NCBI GenBank assembly: GCA_020635075.1
Contig: JACKAM010000003.1
Coordinates: forward strand, 124,001-188,000
Direction: 5' to 3'
Source: Pseudobdellovibrionaceae bacterium
Lineage (GTDB): Bacteria; Bdellovibrionota; Bdellovibrionia; Bdellovibrionales; UBA1609
DNA: 64,000 nt
Position numbers and translations under genes: made by a program. Numbering within the stretch: the stretch's first letter is position 1; each line of letters begins with the position of its first letter. Below the pieces are notes generated by a model. The model searched no databases and had not been told where the DNA came from. It was given only the letters and a program-made list of their open reading frames with translations. Below, one piece after another: positions 51,156 through 60,153 of this stretch.

Positions 51156-52295
51156 CTACTTCCCAGCTTTAGCCAGATCACACATCCATTTTTGCTTTTT
51201 AGCTTTGTCTGAGAACCCGATATAGACGGCAGCTTTGTGCTTCGGAGAGTAGAAATAACGTCGTCGAATCAATGTCGAATCGTCCTGCCTAACCGACAAA
51301 ATAGGGATCACGTCGATGTTGCCCATAGTTGGTGATCGGAATTTAAATGGTGGCCGAACCTCCACTCGGACAACGTCTTTGCCCTTGGGTCCGGTTGCCG
51401 TTCCATGATAAACGCCTTCTTTGATCCCGCTAGTTCCCCTAAAAAAATTGTCTCCTGAAATTTGAAATTGAACTGCAGACTGCCCACCCGCCTGAATCTG
51501 GTTTGCTAAGCCCGCGTAGACCATCTGCTCGTTGGAGGTAATCACAGACTTGATCTTCTTATCTAGGGTGGAGTTGACAATTAGAGTAGAACCCTGGTTT
51601 TCATTGACGACGTAATCGGCAGATTTGCGATCACCTTTGCAATTATAACTCAGCTTGCCACCCTTCTCCAGGAATTCCAGTTTAACCATGGCAGCCTCAG
51701 AGGCTTCGGGAGAACTCGTGACTTTTGTCACGTTACATTTATAGGCACCAAACTTTCCCGACCGCTCTTCACTGACATTGACCTTAAAAGCCGGGCTGTA
51801 CTTGACGGTTGAGGAGGCTATGGTTTTCCCTCCTGCTTTCACGACTGTCGTAATGGGTACCAACTTTACGGAGCCCAAGGCTCCTTTTTCTGTTTTGCCT
51901 TCACCGACTGTGCTCTCAATCGTCAATGCCAGCTTTTCAATTCGGTCCCAATATTGAGCCTCCCCCTTGTAAACCCCAGGCTTCAAAGTGGACATGGAGG
52001 CTAGATTCCCTTTGACCCCACTCATTTGACCAAGAATCTGGTCCATAGTGATTTCACCAGGCGCCTGAGCCAGGTACTGCCAAAGTTGATAATCCTGACT
52101 CACCTCATCGCCCTTCCAATCTTCATGTACCGTGATCATCGAGGAAGATCCTGTCCAGGCATTAACAAAGCGAACTTTGGAGCGCCCGCCACTGCAGGAG
52201 TACGTGGCAATTGTGCCAACAGTTGGCAGGTTTGCTTCTGCCCAAGAATGAGCGGCCAAACCAAAACTTAGGATGAATGCGACTAAATAGCGCAT
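51156..52295 (-). CDS. Secreted protein with an internal duplication
   Basis: A 379-aa protein; the ATG at 52295 (MRYLVAFILSFGLAAHSWAEA) follows GGAGG and gives a signal peptide. The mature part seems to be two copies of a ~180-residue beta-rich unit: unit 1 starts YSCSGGRSKVRFVN and has GVYKGEAQYWDRIEKLAL and LVPITTVVKAGGK; unit 2 starts YNCKGDRKSADYVV and has GVYHGTATGPKGKDVVRV and VIPILSVRQDDS. Each unit contributes one or two Cys. No known family was recognised. Confidence 0.75.
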   Translation of the reverse strand: MRYLVAFILSFGLAAHSWAEANLPTVGTIATYSCSGGRSKVRFVNAWTGSSSMITVHEDWKGDEVSQDYQLWQYLAQAPGEITMDQILGQMSGVKGNLASMSTLKPGVYKGEAQYWDRIEKLALTIESTVGEGKTEKGALGSVKLVPITTVVKAGGKTIASSTVKYSPAFKVNVSEERSGKFGAYKCNVTKVTSSPEASEAAMVKLEFLEKGGKLSYNCKGDRKSADYVVNENQGSTLIVNSTLDKKIKSVITSNEQMVYAGLANQIQAGGQSAVQFQISGDNFFRGTSGIKEGVYHGTATGPKGKDVVRVEVRPPFKFRSPTMGNIDVIPILSVRQDDSTLIRRRYFYSPKHKAAVYIGFSDKAKKQKWMCDLAKAGK

Positions 52296-52477
52296 AGGAC
52301 CTACCTCCATGAGGGTTTCAGGGCCATCAGGCCCATAAATTTGTGTCGCTAAGTATCTACATACAGACGTTTATTCATTTTAACCCGAAGAGCAAGGGTT
52401 TCTCATCTCCTCCGGGTCCAGTATTTCAAACTGGTTCAAAATCTCAATTTGAGGGGCAAAGATTAGGTGAATTTGTC

Positions 52478-53416
52478 CTATTGAGACACTCGGTGTTGCA
52501 ATAAGAAACCCACCTCTCGAACGAGAGGAGAATTTCTCGCTGGTCCCCACAGGGTTTGGTCTCGGTAGCTGATGGCGGCCATCCATTCTTCACCCAGCAA
52601 ATAACTGGCCGAGAACGTAGAATCCCAAACCCACCGTGCCTCTGAATCCGATGTTTCATTCGAAAAGCTCACTCGCCCCGTTACAAGTGGACCGAGGCTG
52701 AGACCCATTCTCCACTTCGTCCCCAATGGACTGTAGCCTAATCCTATAGAACCCAAAGCCTGAGGCCCTGGCGAGATCAGAACAGATTCACCTCGTAGGC
52801 TAAAGCGCCGGGCCCACAAGTATTTCCACTCAGCATTTCCATGCAAATCCCAAAGCCCCATCACCTTGACGAATGCCGCTCCTAAACCCAAACCATAAAA
52901 GCCCTGTCCACTAATTGAGGATAAAAGTGGATCATGAGCTTCATAAATAGATTTACCTGTAGGAGCTGAAATTCTAAGGTAAGCAAACCCACGCGGTTGC
53001 CATGGGGAATAGGTGGTCTCGGGTAAAAACTCATAGCTGGACAGCACAGAGACATCCCCTAAATCCGTCTGCCAGCCTTGCTCCGCTCCGGCCACAACTT
53101 CCCGGCTGAGAACCGGAACACTCATTGAGGCCTGAAATGCTTCGGAGACCTTAAAAGCACTGGTGAGGCTATAGGTCCGAATATTGTCCCTCTCCTGCGA
53201 ACCGCGGGTGCGAATCTCACCTTCTCTGTTGGCATCGGCAACTGTCCACTGCCCCCTCATCCCGACAGAAAATTGAGCCTTGGAATCGGTGGTGATCACA
53301 GCGGGGAAGTTCGTTGCCCCCCCACAGCAGGAACTCGACTGCGCACGGATAGGCCCTGCCAAAAACAGCCCTAGACCTAGGGCAAGTTTAAATGTCGAGA
53401 TTCCAAACATACTCAT
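52478..53416 (-). CDS. Predicted outer-membrane transporter-like barrel
   Basis: A 312-aa protein with a signal peptide (FKLALGLGLFLAGPIRAQ), then SSSCCGGATNFPAVITTDSKAQFSVGMRGQW; the vicinal Cys pair just after the cleavage site is a striking feature. Alternating strands follow (FQASMSVPVLSREVV, GDVSVLSSYEFLPE, FAYLRISAPTGKS), as in MetA-pathway/transporter-like barrels. A copper or other metal role is conceivable from the CC pair and the neighbouring cation exporter, but this is inference. Confidence 0.7.
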   Translation of the reverse strand: MSMFGISTFKLALGLGLFLAGPIRAQSSSCCGGATNFPAVITTDSKAQFSVGMRGQWTVADANREGEIRTRGSQERDNIRTYSLTSAFKVSEAFQASMSVPVLSREVVAGAEQGWQTDLGDVSVLSSYEFLPETTYSPWQPRGFAYLRISAPTGKSIYEAHDPLLSSISGQGFYGLGLGAAFVKVMGLWDLHGNAEWKYLWARRFSLRGESVLISPGPQALGSIGLGYSPLGTKWRMGLSLGPLVTGRVSFSNETSDSEARWVWDSTFSASYLLGEEWMAAISYRDQTLWGPARNSPLVREVGFLLQHRVSQ

Positions 53417-53562
53417 CCACCAATTGATCTTGGTCCATCAACTGAATGTGTAGATCCCACCTGCCAGACAAAATGAACCAAAGATTATGTAACACATTTT
53501 CCCCGGAATTACCAAAATCAATGCGGATTTGTGTTTATTTAGCGAGGATCAGTCAAGGCTGA

Positions 53563-54528
53563 TTAGCTCCGACCGGTCGAACAAGATTCACAATTGGACT
53601 CTGGGCCCAATTCAATTTCGAGGGTGGAATGGGTGATGCGAAACTTCTCGCGCAAGACCTTTTTTGCCGCGACCTTGATTTGCTCCAGTTGATCCAGACT
53701 TTCAGCATTGAGAACGAGATGTGCCTCGATGGAGCGAAAAGCTTCATGAAGCTGCCAAATATGAATATGATGAACATCGACGATAGGCCCCACCATTTCC
53801 AACTCCGCACGAACTTGGTTCACGTCAATGTCAGGCGGCACCCCTTGCATGAGAACAGAGAGACACTCGCGAATCAGGAAATATGATTGATACAGGATGT
53901 AGACCGATATCAAAACCGTTGCTACCAGATCCACCCAATACCAATTCATCAGCAAGATTATTGAACCAGAAATGATCACCACCACTGACGCCAGGGCATC
54001 TGACACATTATGCACAAAAGCTGCCCGTATGTTGACGCTGTCCTTGGCCCCTTTAAAGGTCAAAAGCGCTGTGATGACATCGACCACCAGAGCCACTCCC
54101 GCCACAGCAATGACCACCCATCCGTCAATGGGCTGGGGGTGCAGAAAACGATCAACGGACTCGTACAGCAGATAAAGTCCGACGATAACCAGCGTCGTGC
54201 TATTTACCAGTGCACCCAAGATTTCTGCTCTACCATAACCGTAGGTCATACGCTCGGAAGCAGGGAGCCCAGCCACCTTGCGGGCAAACGCTGCGATCGC
54301 CAAGGATCCGGCATCGCTGAAATTGTGAACCGCATCTGCGACCAGTGCCAATGACCCGGACATCAAACCACCGACTAATTGAACTAGGGTCAACACCACA
54401 TTGATAACAACTGCCCACACCAACTGACGGCCGTGCAGGTCGTGATGGTGATGGTGGTGATGTCCAAAGCCGGACCCATGTCCATGGTCGTGAGAATGCT
54501 GATGGTCGTGGCCACATTCAGAAGTCAT
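53563..54528 (-). CDS. Cation diffusion facilitator (CDF) metal exporter
   Basis: A 321-aa inner-membrane protein; the ATG at 54528 follows AGAGGA. The N-terminus is a His-rich metal-binding arm, then six transmembrane helices with the two CDF metal-site pairs: ADAVHNFSD in TM2 and AAFVHNVSDAL in TM5 (HxxxD), which is the zinc-type signature of ZitB/CzcD. The cytosolic C-terminal domain (VGPIVDVHHIHIWQLHEAFRSIEAHLV) is complete and ends with CESC. It exports Zn2+ and possibly Co2+ or Cd2+ by proton exchange. Confidence 0.95.
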   Translation of the reverse strand: MTSECGHDHQHSHDHGHGSGFGHHHHHHHDLHGRQLVWAVVINVVLTLVQLVGGLMSGSLALVADAVHNFSDAGSLAIAAFARKVAGLPASERMTYGYGRAEILGALVNSTTLVIVGLYLLYESVDRFLHPQPIDGWVVIAVAGVALVVDVITALLTFKGAKDSVNIRAAFVHNVSDALASVVVIISGSIILLMNWYWVDLVATVLISVYILYQSYFLIRECLSVLMQGVPPDIDVNQVRAELEMVGPIVDVHHIHIWQLHEAFRSIEAHLVLNAESLDQLEQIKVAAKKVLREKFRITHSTLEIELGPESNCESCSTGRS

Positions 54529-54571
54529 AAATCCTCTTGTAAGGGGCTTTGGAGTTGGGGTCAATCACCGC

Positions 54572-55771
54572 TTAAAACTCTGCCATAAATTGACCAGCTC
54601 CGCCCTCCCAGGCATCAGACTTGGAAAAGTGGTCGAGATCAAATGTTGCCAATAGACGCAAATAGAGAGACCGGCGGGGTTTCCACTCCCAAACCCAATT
54701 CAATCGATGTTCATAGGCTTCGTTCTGATCAAGAGATGACCTTAAGGCTTTGGGCCCCTCTCCTTTATGATAGGTCACCTCGTATCCCGCCCACAGCCAA
54801 TGCTGGTTATTGATCGGCAAATAGGTCCAAACATAGGGAGAGTGGTCACGAGCCTTCACCTCTCCCGTCGAGGTCTTTAGTCGTCGATCTTCATAACTGA
54901 AACCCAAATGCAACCGGTAGGCATGAAATTGACCTTCCCATCGTACTCCGCCGCGATCTGTCCAGGCTTGCTCGGAAATCTGATAGGCTGAAAGTGATCC
55001 CTGACTCTCGTATTTCTTGGTCAAATGGGCATGCATAAAAATGTCCATGTATTCATGACCCAACCTCTCCAGCTTTAGCTGCCAATGACTTCGGGAGAAA
55101 TCATAAAGCCGATCTTCCTCAGGAATCTTCCAGCGCATAGGTTTCTCCTGCCGCCAAGCCCCCTTGACCAACCATCCGCTACCCAGGTCCTGTTCAGCCA
55201 ATACCCCATAGGCGGCCGGTTGGCGAACAAATCGATCTGCCTTCTCGTTCCGCTGATTGCGGGAAAAGTCCACAGCCTGATAAAAGATTCTGGCCTTAAA
55301 TGGACCCACCGGAGAAAAATCAAGGGCCACGCCAACATCATCTTCCGACTTGTGACTGGATGGAGAACCGAACAAAGACCAGGACCAATACTCGTTGAGT
55401 CGAAATGCCAATTCCAGAAAGTAAGAAGAAAACTGATGATCAAAATCCGATTGCTCAATTAGAGAAAAGCGAAATTTCACGCTTTCATTCAAGTCCGTGA
55501 CCAACTTTACCTGATGATAATTGAGGAACCTTTTGCTACTGAGACTCCCCAAAGCCATACGGTAACCCTGTTGGATCAGATTCCACTCCTGATCCATGGC
55601 CAAGGGGAGACTATAAGTCAGATGATCCGATACGTATTCTGTATCCCAATAGGTTGCGACATCAAGCCCTTCACCCTCCACCTCGTTCCAGGACAATAGA
55701 TCGGGTCGCCACTCTTCCGCCCAAACCGGCGACAAATAAAGAAAGGCCGATACAAAAACGAACAGGGCCAT
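54572..55771 (-). CDS. Predicted outer-membrane barrel protein
   Basis: About 399 aa from the ATG at 55771 (MALFVFVSAFLYLSPVWAEEW), which gives a signal peptide; a GTG at 55786 is possible, and the frame extends further upstream without support. Long amphipathic strands rich in Trp, Tyr and Arg (YWSWSLFGSP, VALDFSPVGPFKARIFYQAVDF, RSLYLRLLATFDLDHFS) and a C-terminal GQFMAEF with Phe indicate a large barrel, possibly alginate-export or OprD-like. It ends 43 nt before the CDF exporter and is divergent from a radical-SAM gene. Confidence 0.75.
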   Translation of the reverse strand: MALFVFVSAFLYLSPVWAEEWRPDLLSWNEVEGEGLDVATYWDTEYVSDHLTYSLPLAMDQEWNLIQQGYRMALGSLSSKRFLNYHQVKLVTDLNESVKFRFSLIEQSDFDHQFSSYFLELAFRLNEYWSWSLFGSPSSHKSEDDVGVALDFSPVGPFKARIFYQAVDFSRNQRNEKADRFVRQPAAYGVLAEQDLGSGWLVKGAWRQEKPMRWKIPEEDRLYDFSRSHWQLKLERLGHEYMDIFMHAHLTKKYESQGSLSAYQISEQAWTDRGGVRWEGQFHAYRLHLGFSYEDRRLKTSTGEVKARDHSPYVWTYLPINNQHWLWAGYEVTYHKGEGPKALRSSLDQNEAYEHRLNWVWEWKPRRSLYLRLLATFDLDHFSKSDAWEGGAGQFMAEF

Positions 55772-55968
55772 TCTGACGAACTTCACTTGCCCATTCGCAA
55801 AGGCTTCGTTCTCACCGACTGGCCTTGGTTCGCTTTTCACTCTTACCCCCGGGGGTGACTTGTCTGTTGACCCATTGCATTTTGAATCAGTCCTGACAAA
55901 AGTCAAACCCTGACCTACCCATTTTTGCTGATAGTCTCTATTCTGATAACAGGGGGGAAGGTGTCGCT

Positions 55969-57540
55969 GTGGCGCAGATTTTGATCTTTGGGGATGTGAC
56001 AAATGTCCACGGATTTGGCCGGGAGGCCGGTGCTGTCAAGATTGCCAGCGTCCTGAGGGCAAGTGGTTACAAATGCCAGGTGGTCGATTATTTCTCGGAT
56101 TTCACGTTTAGCGAACTACAGACCGTTTTAGATTTGTATGTGACAACAGAAACTCTGTGGGTCGGATTTTCCACCACACACTTTGCCCAAGCTATGCCCG
56201 CAGAAAGGCTGTTGGAACTTGAGTCAAAAGCCAACACCCGAGTCTTTGAGTTCTCCAGGGAGTGCAAATACTTCCCCTTCGATGATCAATTCATGGAAGA
56301 GGTCTTTGCAGAAATTCGCCGACGAAATCCCAATTGTCGGATAGTCGTGGGTGGTTTTAAGGCAGGCTACACTCAGGACTTTCCCGGAGTTGACTATTGG
56401 GTCGTTGGCGATGGGGAGGGCGCGGCCCTGGCCTTAACGGCTTCTTTGGTCGGGACCAATACATCTCTTAAGACCAGCCCGGCCAAAAGCGGACAGATCC
56501 TCAATGGAAACCATGATTACCCCTGTATCCAAGAGTTTCCCAACTTCGGTATGTTGTGGGACGGAAGTGATCACCTCCAGTCCAATGAGTTTTTACCAGT
56601 CGAAATCGCCCGCGGGTGCAGCTTCCGCTGTCGATTTTGTAATTACAGCCTCACCGGAAACGGCCAAATTTTGCGGAACATGGACTCGCTACGCGACGAG
56701 TTTCTGCGTAACTATGAGATGTATTCGATAAAGGGATACCTTTTTGTCGATCATATGGTGAATGATTCCGTGGCAAAACTGCGCGACCTGTGTGAAATGA
56801 TCAGTCGACTACCCTTTGAGATCGAGTGGTCGGGTTTTTTGCGGCTCGACCTTATTCATAAATATCCCGAAATGCGCGATCTCCTCCTAGGCTCAGGGTT
56901 GCGATCAGCACAGTTTGGTATTGAAACTCTTAATCCCAAGGCACTGAAGGCCATTGGCAAAGGGCTTGCTCCCGAAAAACTGATTCGCACCCTACAGTTT
57001 TTGCGCGAAACCTGGAAAGATCGAGTCGTCATGGGTACCGGCCTCATAGTTGGTCTCCCCGACGATTCCTGGGAGAGCATCGACGAAACCATCGACTTTT
57101 TTCTCGATCCAGATGCCCCAATAGATTCTGTCATAGTTTCACCCTTGAGCATCCGCAAATACGACCAAAAGTGGACGAGCTTCCAGAGTTTTTCTGAATA
57201 CTCTCTCCATCCGAGAAAATATGGATTTACTATGACCCCGGATGGCTGGGAAAGTGACATCTTTACCCGCACCAACACGGTCGAGTATGTCAGACGACTC
57301 TACGCCTCGTCCAGATTTCGCCAAAAAAAGCGCTTCGCTGACTATCACGGGTACTCGCGCATTCGGTCTCTTGGCTTTAGTCACCATGAAATTTACAACA
57401 AGTCGATTTCCGACGTTGAGTTTATTCGCCAGGTGAGTCAGCGCAAGGGAGTTGCCGTCAACCATTACAAACAACAAATACTGAATGGACATGCAACTCC
57501 TCAAGTGAGGACTCCCTCCATGAGCAGGGGGTCTGGATGA
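55969..57540 (+). CDS. B12-type radical-SAM protein, divergent member
   Basis: A 523-aa protein starting at GTG with GGGGGGAAGG upstream. The N-terminal ~150 residues form a cobalamin-binding-like Rossmann domain (KIASVLRASGYKCQVVDYF, CRIVVGGFKAG, YWVVGDGEG) without DxHxxG. The radical-SAM motif is CSFRCRFC (Cys217, 221, 224), with QFGIETLNPKALKAIGKGL and GTGLIVGLPDDSWES. The C-terminal ~120 residues are basic and specific. It overlaps the next radical-SAM gene by 4 nt, so the two work together. Confidence 0.9.
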   Translation: MAQILIFGDVTNVHGFGREAGAVKIASVLRASGYKCQVVDYFSDFTFSELQTVLDLYVTTETLWVGFSTTHFAQAMPAERLLELESKANTRVFEFSRECKYFPFDDQFMEEVFAEIRRRNPNCRIVVGGFKAGYTQDFPGVDYWVVGDGEGAALALTASLVGTNTSLKTSPAKSGQILNGNHDYPCIQEFPNFGMLWDGSDHLQSNEFLPVEIARGCSFRCRFCNYSLTGNGQILRNMDSLRDEFLRNYEMYSIKGYLFVDHMVNDSVAKLRDLCEMISRLPFEIEWSGFLRLDLIHKYPEMRDLLLGSGLRSAQFGIETLNPKALKAIGKGLAPEKLIRTLQFLRETWKDRVVMGTGLIVGLPDDSWESIDETIDFFLDPDAPIDSVIVSPLSIRKYDQKWTSFQSFSEYSLHPRKYGFTMTPDGWESDIFTRTNTVEYVRRLYASSRFRQKKRFADYHGYSRIRSLGFSHHEIYNKSISDVEFIRQVSQRKGVAVNHYKQQILNGHATPQVRTPSMSRGSG

Positions 57541-59120
57541 AGAAACCTGAAACAACCCGAGTCAGTGCCGATCTTCCCAAAGGCCAGGATGTCCTGCTTG
57601 TCATTTCACCCATGCTCTACAGTTTGGCCACTGGTCCCCTTATGGCTCCTGCCTTACTCAAATCCTTTCTAGCTCGTGCGAATAAAAAGGCCCATTGCGT
57701 GGACTTGAACCTTGAGCTTTGGCACTACCTTGAACGCGACTCCAGCCTATTTTCTCTTGAGCCCCATCCGATGATGAGCGACCAATTGTACGCCGAGTTT
57801 TCTAAACAGCACCACATTGAGGACTTTGTAAACTATTGGGCTAAGACATTCATTGATGCGCAAGCCAAGTGGGTTGGTTTTTCCGTTCACGACAAACGCA
57901 CGGAAAGACTTACCAAAGAGTTTTGCCGTGCCATTCGAAAAACTTGTCCTGAACAAAAAATAATTGTCGGCGGCAGTCAGGTCCAATACTGCGGAGCCCC
58001 GATGTTCAAGGAAGGTCTAATTGATGATTACCTTGTGGGTGAAGCGGAAGAAGCTCTGTTAGCCTTAATAAACGGACACCCCCCGGTTCTTGGACTGACT
58101 CTTGCTAAGTTTGGCGAGGCACGTTTGGACCTCGTGCCTGTCTCTGATTACTCCGATTTCCCTCTTCAAAGCTATCCCAATCCATCGCCTGACCCCCGCG
58201 AAAACATCATGGTCAGCAAGATTCACGGCGGTCAGCTGGGGTTGGAGTATCTGTTTGTTCAAGGATCACGAAGTTGCATTTGGCACTGTGATTTTTGCCA
58301 TGTACGGGTAACAAAGGGAAGCTTTCGCCAACGTCCGGCTGACGAATTAGCAGGTGAATTGTTCGCCCAATACCAAAGACATGGAATCAAAAAGTTTGTC
58401 TTTGCCGACAATCTTCTCAACGCCAATCTCAAACACCTGGACCAATTCTGCGACCACCTCATTCAGCTCTATGATCGGTATGGAGTTGATCCATTTATGT
58501 GGGAAGGCTTCTTTGTCGTTCGCGGAAATAGTCAGGTGGATACAAATTACTTTAAGAAGTTAAGGGCAGCGGGATGCCACCGCCTCCACTTTGGCATTGA
58601 ATCGGGAAGCCCGGATGTGCGCCGACACATGGGCAAGCGGTTTTCCAATGAGGACCTCCTCTTTACCCTCAAACAGTTGAAGCAGAACAACTTGACCTGT
58701 CGTTTGATGTTTTTTGTCGGTCATCCTTTCGAGGAGGACCCAGATTTTGATCAGACCCTAGACCTCATTGGCCAACTGCAGCCCTACCGGGATACTATAT
58801 CCCACCTGAATATTGGCCATACAGCTTCAGTTCTGCGCAACTCGCGCCTAAAGAATACGCTTTCAAATCAAGAAGTCTTTATCGAAAAGGATCCGCGATT
58901 TGGTCAAACCGAGTTCTACAATGAGTTCAAACTTTGGCGTTACCAGGAAAACACCATTGAACTCAGGGTGAAACGTCATGCACAGTTGCGCCAACAGGTG
59001 TTGGATCTCGGGTTTAATTTAGAGGACCCTTTACAGGATAAGCTTCCTGTTATTGAGAAGTTGATTGTTGATTGCCAGACGGACGCGACGTCCCTTGAGC
59101 AGGCTGTAGGTCATAAATAA
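57537..59120 (+). CDS. B12-type radical-SAM protein, paralogue B
   Basis: A 527-aa protein. The N-terminal B12-like domain (SPMLYSLATGPLMAPALLKSFL, HCVDLNLELW, KIIVGGSQVQYCG, YLVGEAEEALLAL) and the radical-SAM motif CIWHCDFC (Cys247, 251, 254) parallel the protein at 49685; FGIESGSPDVRRHMGKRF is almost the same as in that paralogue. The gene end overlaps the convergent minus-strand gene by 71 nt. The reaction is unknown; methylation or another radical step is inferred from family. Confidence 0.9.
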   Translation: MKKPETTRVSADLPKGQDVLLVISPMLYSLATGPLMAPALLKSFLARANKKAHCVDLNLELWHYLERDSSLFSLEPHPMMSDQLYAEFSKQHHIEDFVNYWAKTFIDAQAKWVGFSVHDKRTERLTKEFCRAIRKTCPEQKIIVGGSQVQYCGAPMFKEGLIDDYLVGEAEEALLALINGHPPVLGLTLAKFGEARLDLVPVSDYSDFPLQSYPNPSPDPRENIMVSKIHGGQLGLEYLFVQGSRSCIWHCDFCHVRVTKGSFRQRPADELAGELFAQYQRHGIKKFVFADNLLNANLKHLDQFCDHLIQLYDRYGVDPFMWEGFFVVRGNSQVDTNYFKKLRAAGCHRLHFGIESGSPDVRRHMGKRFSNEDLLFTLKQLKQNNLTCRLMFFVGHPFEEDPDFDQTLDLIGQLQPYRDTISHLNIGHTASVLRNSRLKNTLSNQEVFIEKDPRFGQTEFYNEFKLWRYQENTIELRVKRHAQLRQQVLDLGFNLEDPLQDKLPVIEKLIVDCQTDATSLEQAVGHK

Positions 59121-59715
59121 AAAGCTCGGGCTTGGACTCAAATCCCTGACCACGAATCTTAGAGTAAAATGGAACAGCCCCTTGGGGTGAGGCTTTACCC
59201 TCTTGGTACTCCTCCTCATAGCCAACCAAATCCAAAACCTCCCGACTGCTTTGGACAAACTCACCGGAAAGAGCTCCCTTCTGCTCCAAAACAAGGCTGG
59301 CCTTTTCAATTCTCGCCTGGATTTCCTCAGCCTTGGGGTGTGCACTCCCCTTGCCAAACTTGACCTTGAGCATTTCCAGGGATTTCTCAATGGTCTGTGG
59401 CTGATTCCCTTGGTACTTGGTCTTTACAATTTCCGAGCGACCAGACTTCAATACTGACTCCACGGCATCAACAGAAACAGCGAGGGTCAGAGCTCCGGAT
59501 TGATCGGTCACAGTTTCTATCCTTCCCTTGTCCACATAACTCAGGATAATCGAGTCTGGCCCATAGATCGGGATGGGTGGGTTTTTATCCAAATGTCCGC
59601 GCAGCTCTCCTTTGCGTTCCTGGGGACTCAAAAGGCGGATCGCAAATGCCTGTTGAGCAATCAGGAAACTTAAAATCGTAATACAAACTATTGTCGATCG
59701 CCTTGACGTTTTCAT
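59050..59715 (-). CDS. Secreted protein of unknown function
   Basis: A 221-aa protein; the ATG at 59715 (MKTSRRSTIVCITILSFLIAQQAFA) follows GAGGAAAAGG and overlaps the upstream stop by 4 nt. The mature part starts IRLLSPQERKGELRGHL, includes PIPIYGPDSIILSYVDKGRIETV and a helical middle, and has a low-complexity end (GTSRPSGNQQSTSQ). No family recognised. Its 3' end overlaps the convergent radical-SAM gene by 71 nt. Confidence 0.7.
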   Translation of the reverse strand: MKTSRRSTIVCITILSFLIAQQAFAIRLLSPQERKGELRGHLDKNPPIPIYGPDSIILSYVDKGRIETVTDQSGALTLAVSVDAVESVLKSGRSEIVKTKYQGNQPQTIEKSLEMLKVKFGKGSAHPKAEEIQARIEKASLVLEQKGALSGEFVQSSREVLDLVGYEEEYQEGKASPQGAVPFYSKIRGQGFESKPELFIYDLQPAQGTSRPSGNQQSTSQ

Positions 59716-60095
59716 TTCCTTTTCCTCAATTGATCCCGGCGCTGAAAATAGTGAGCCCTGACCTTTTCCTGAGTAGGGGGACTTAAATAGCTCATGCACT
59801 TCTTTCCGCATGTGATCATGTGATGAAGGCAAGAGTCTGTATCCCAGTTGATGGCACAAAAGTACTGGACAGCACGGCGCACTCGCACCTGATCAGCAGG
59901 ACTCATTTGATTGTAGGCATCCTTGCGATCCGTCGTCACCAGCCAGTGGGTCGATGTAGGGCCACGACCTTTACTCGCCGAGGCGGTACTCACGGACTGG
60001 TGGTATAGGTTTTGAAGATGTGGAAAGTAAATGTAGCCGATGGCGAGAATCACCACGACGAGAATTCCAATTTCAAGTTGTCTTGATGTCCGCAC
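59712..60095 (-). CDS. Small membrane-anchored protein with periplasmic Cys motif
   Basis: A 127-aa protein starting at GTG. One signal-anchor helix (ILVVVILAIGYIYFP, residues ~10-25) places the rest outside the cytosol. The C-terminal half holds four cysteines (QYFCAIN, DSCLHHMITCGKKCMSYL), likely two disulfides. A basic tail (RRDQLRKRK) overlaps the next start by 4 nt. No known family. Confidence 0.65.
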   Translation of the reverse strand: MRTSRQLEIGILVVVILAIGYIYFPHLQNLYHQSVSTASASKGRGPTSTHWLVTTDRKDAYNQMSPADQVRVRRAVQYFCAINWDTDSCLHHMITCGKKCMSYLSPPTQEKVRAHYFQRRDQLRKRK

Positions 60096-60153
60096 CCTGT
60101 CAACCCTTGCCCAGTTTCCACACTATTGAACGCCACCCGTGCGTTCGCCCCAC

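Noticed and set aside
54480..54528. His-rich stretch in the CDF exporter considered as a cloning tag artefact
   Set aside because: Mixed His/Asp/Gly composition and its place in the native N-terminus are normal for zinc-type CDF proteins.
59050..59859. Long version of the secreted-protein ORF starting at 59859
   Set aside because: The upstream 48 codons overlap another gene and lack a signal; the ATG at 59715 has a good ribosome-binding site and a clean signal peptide.
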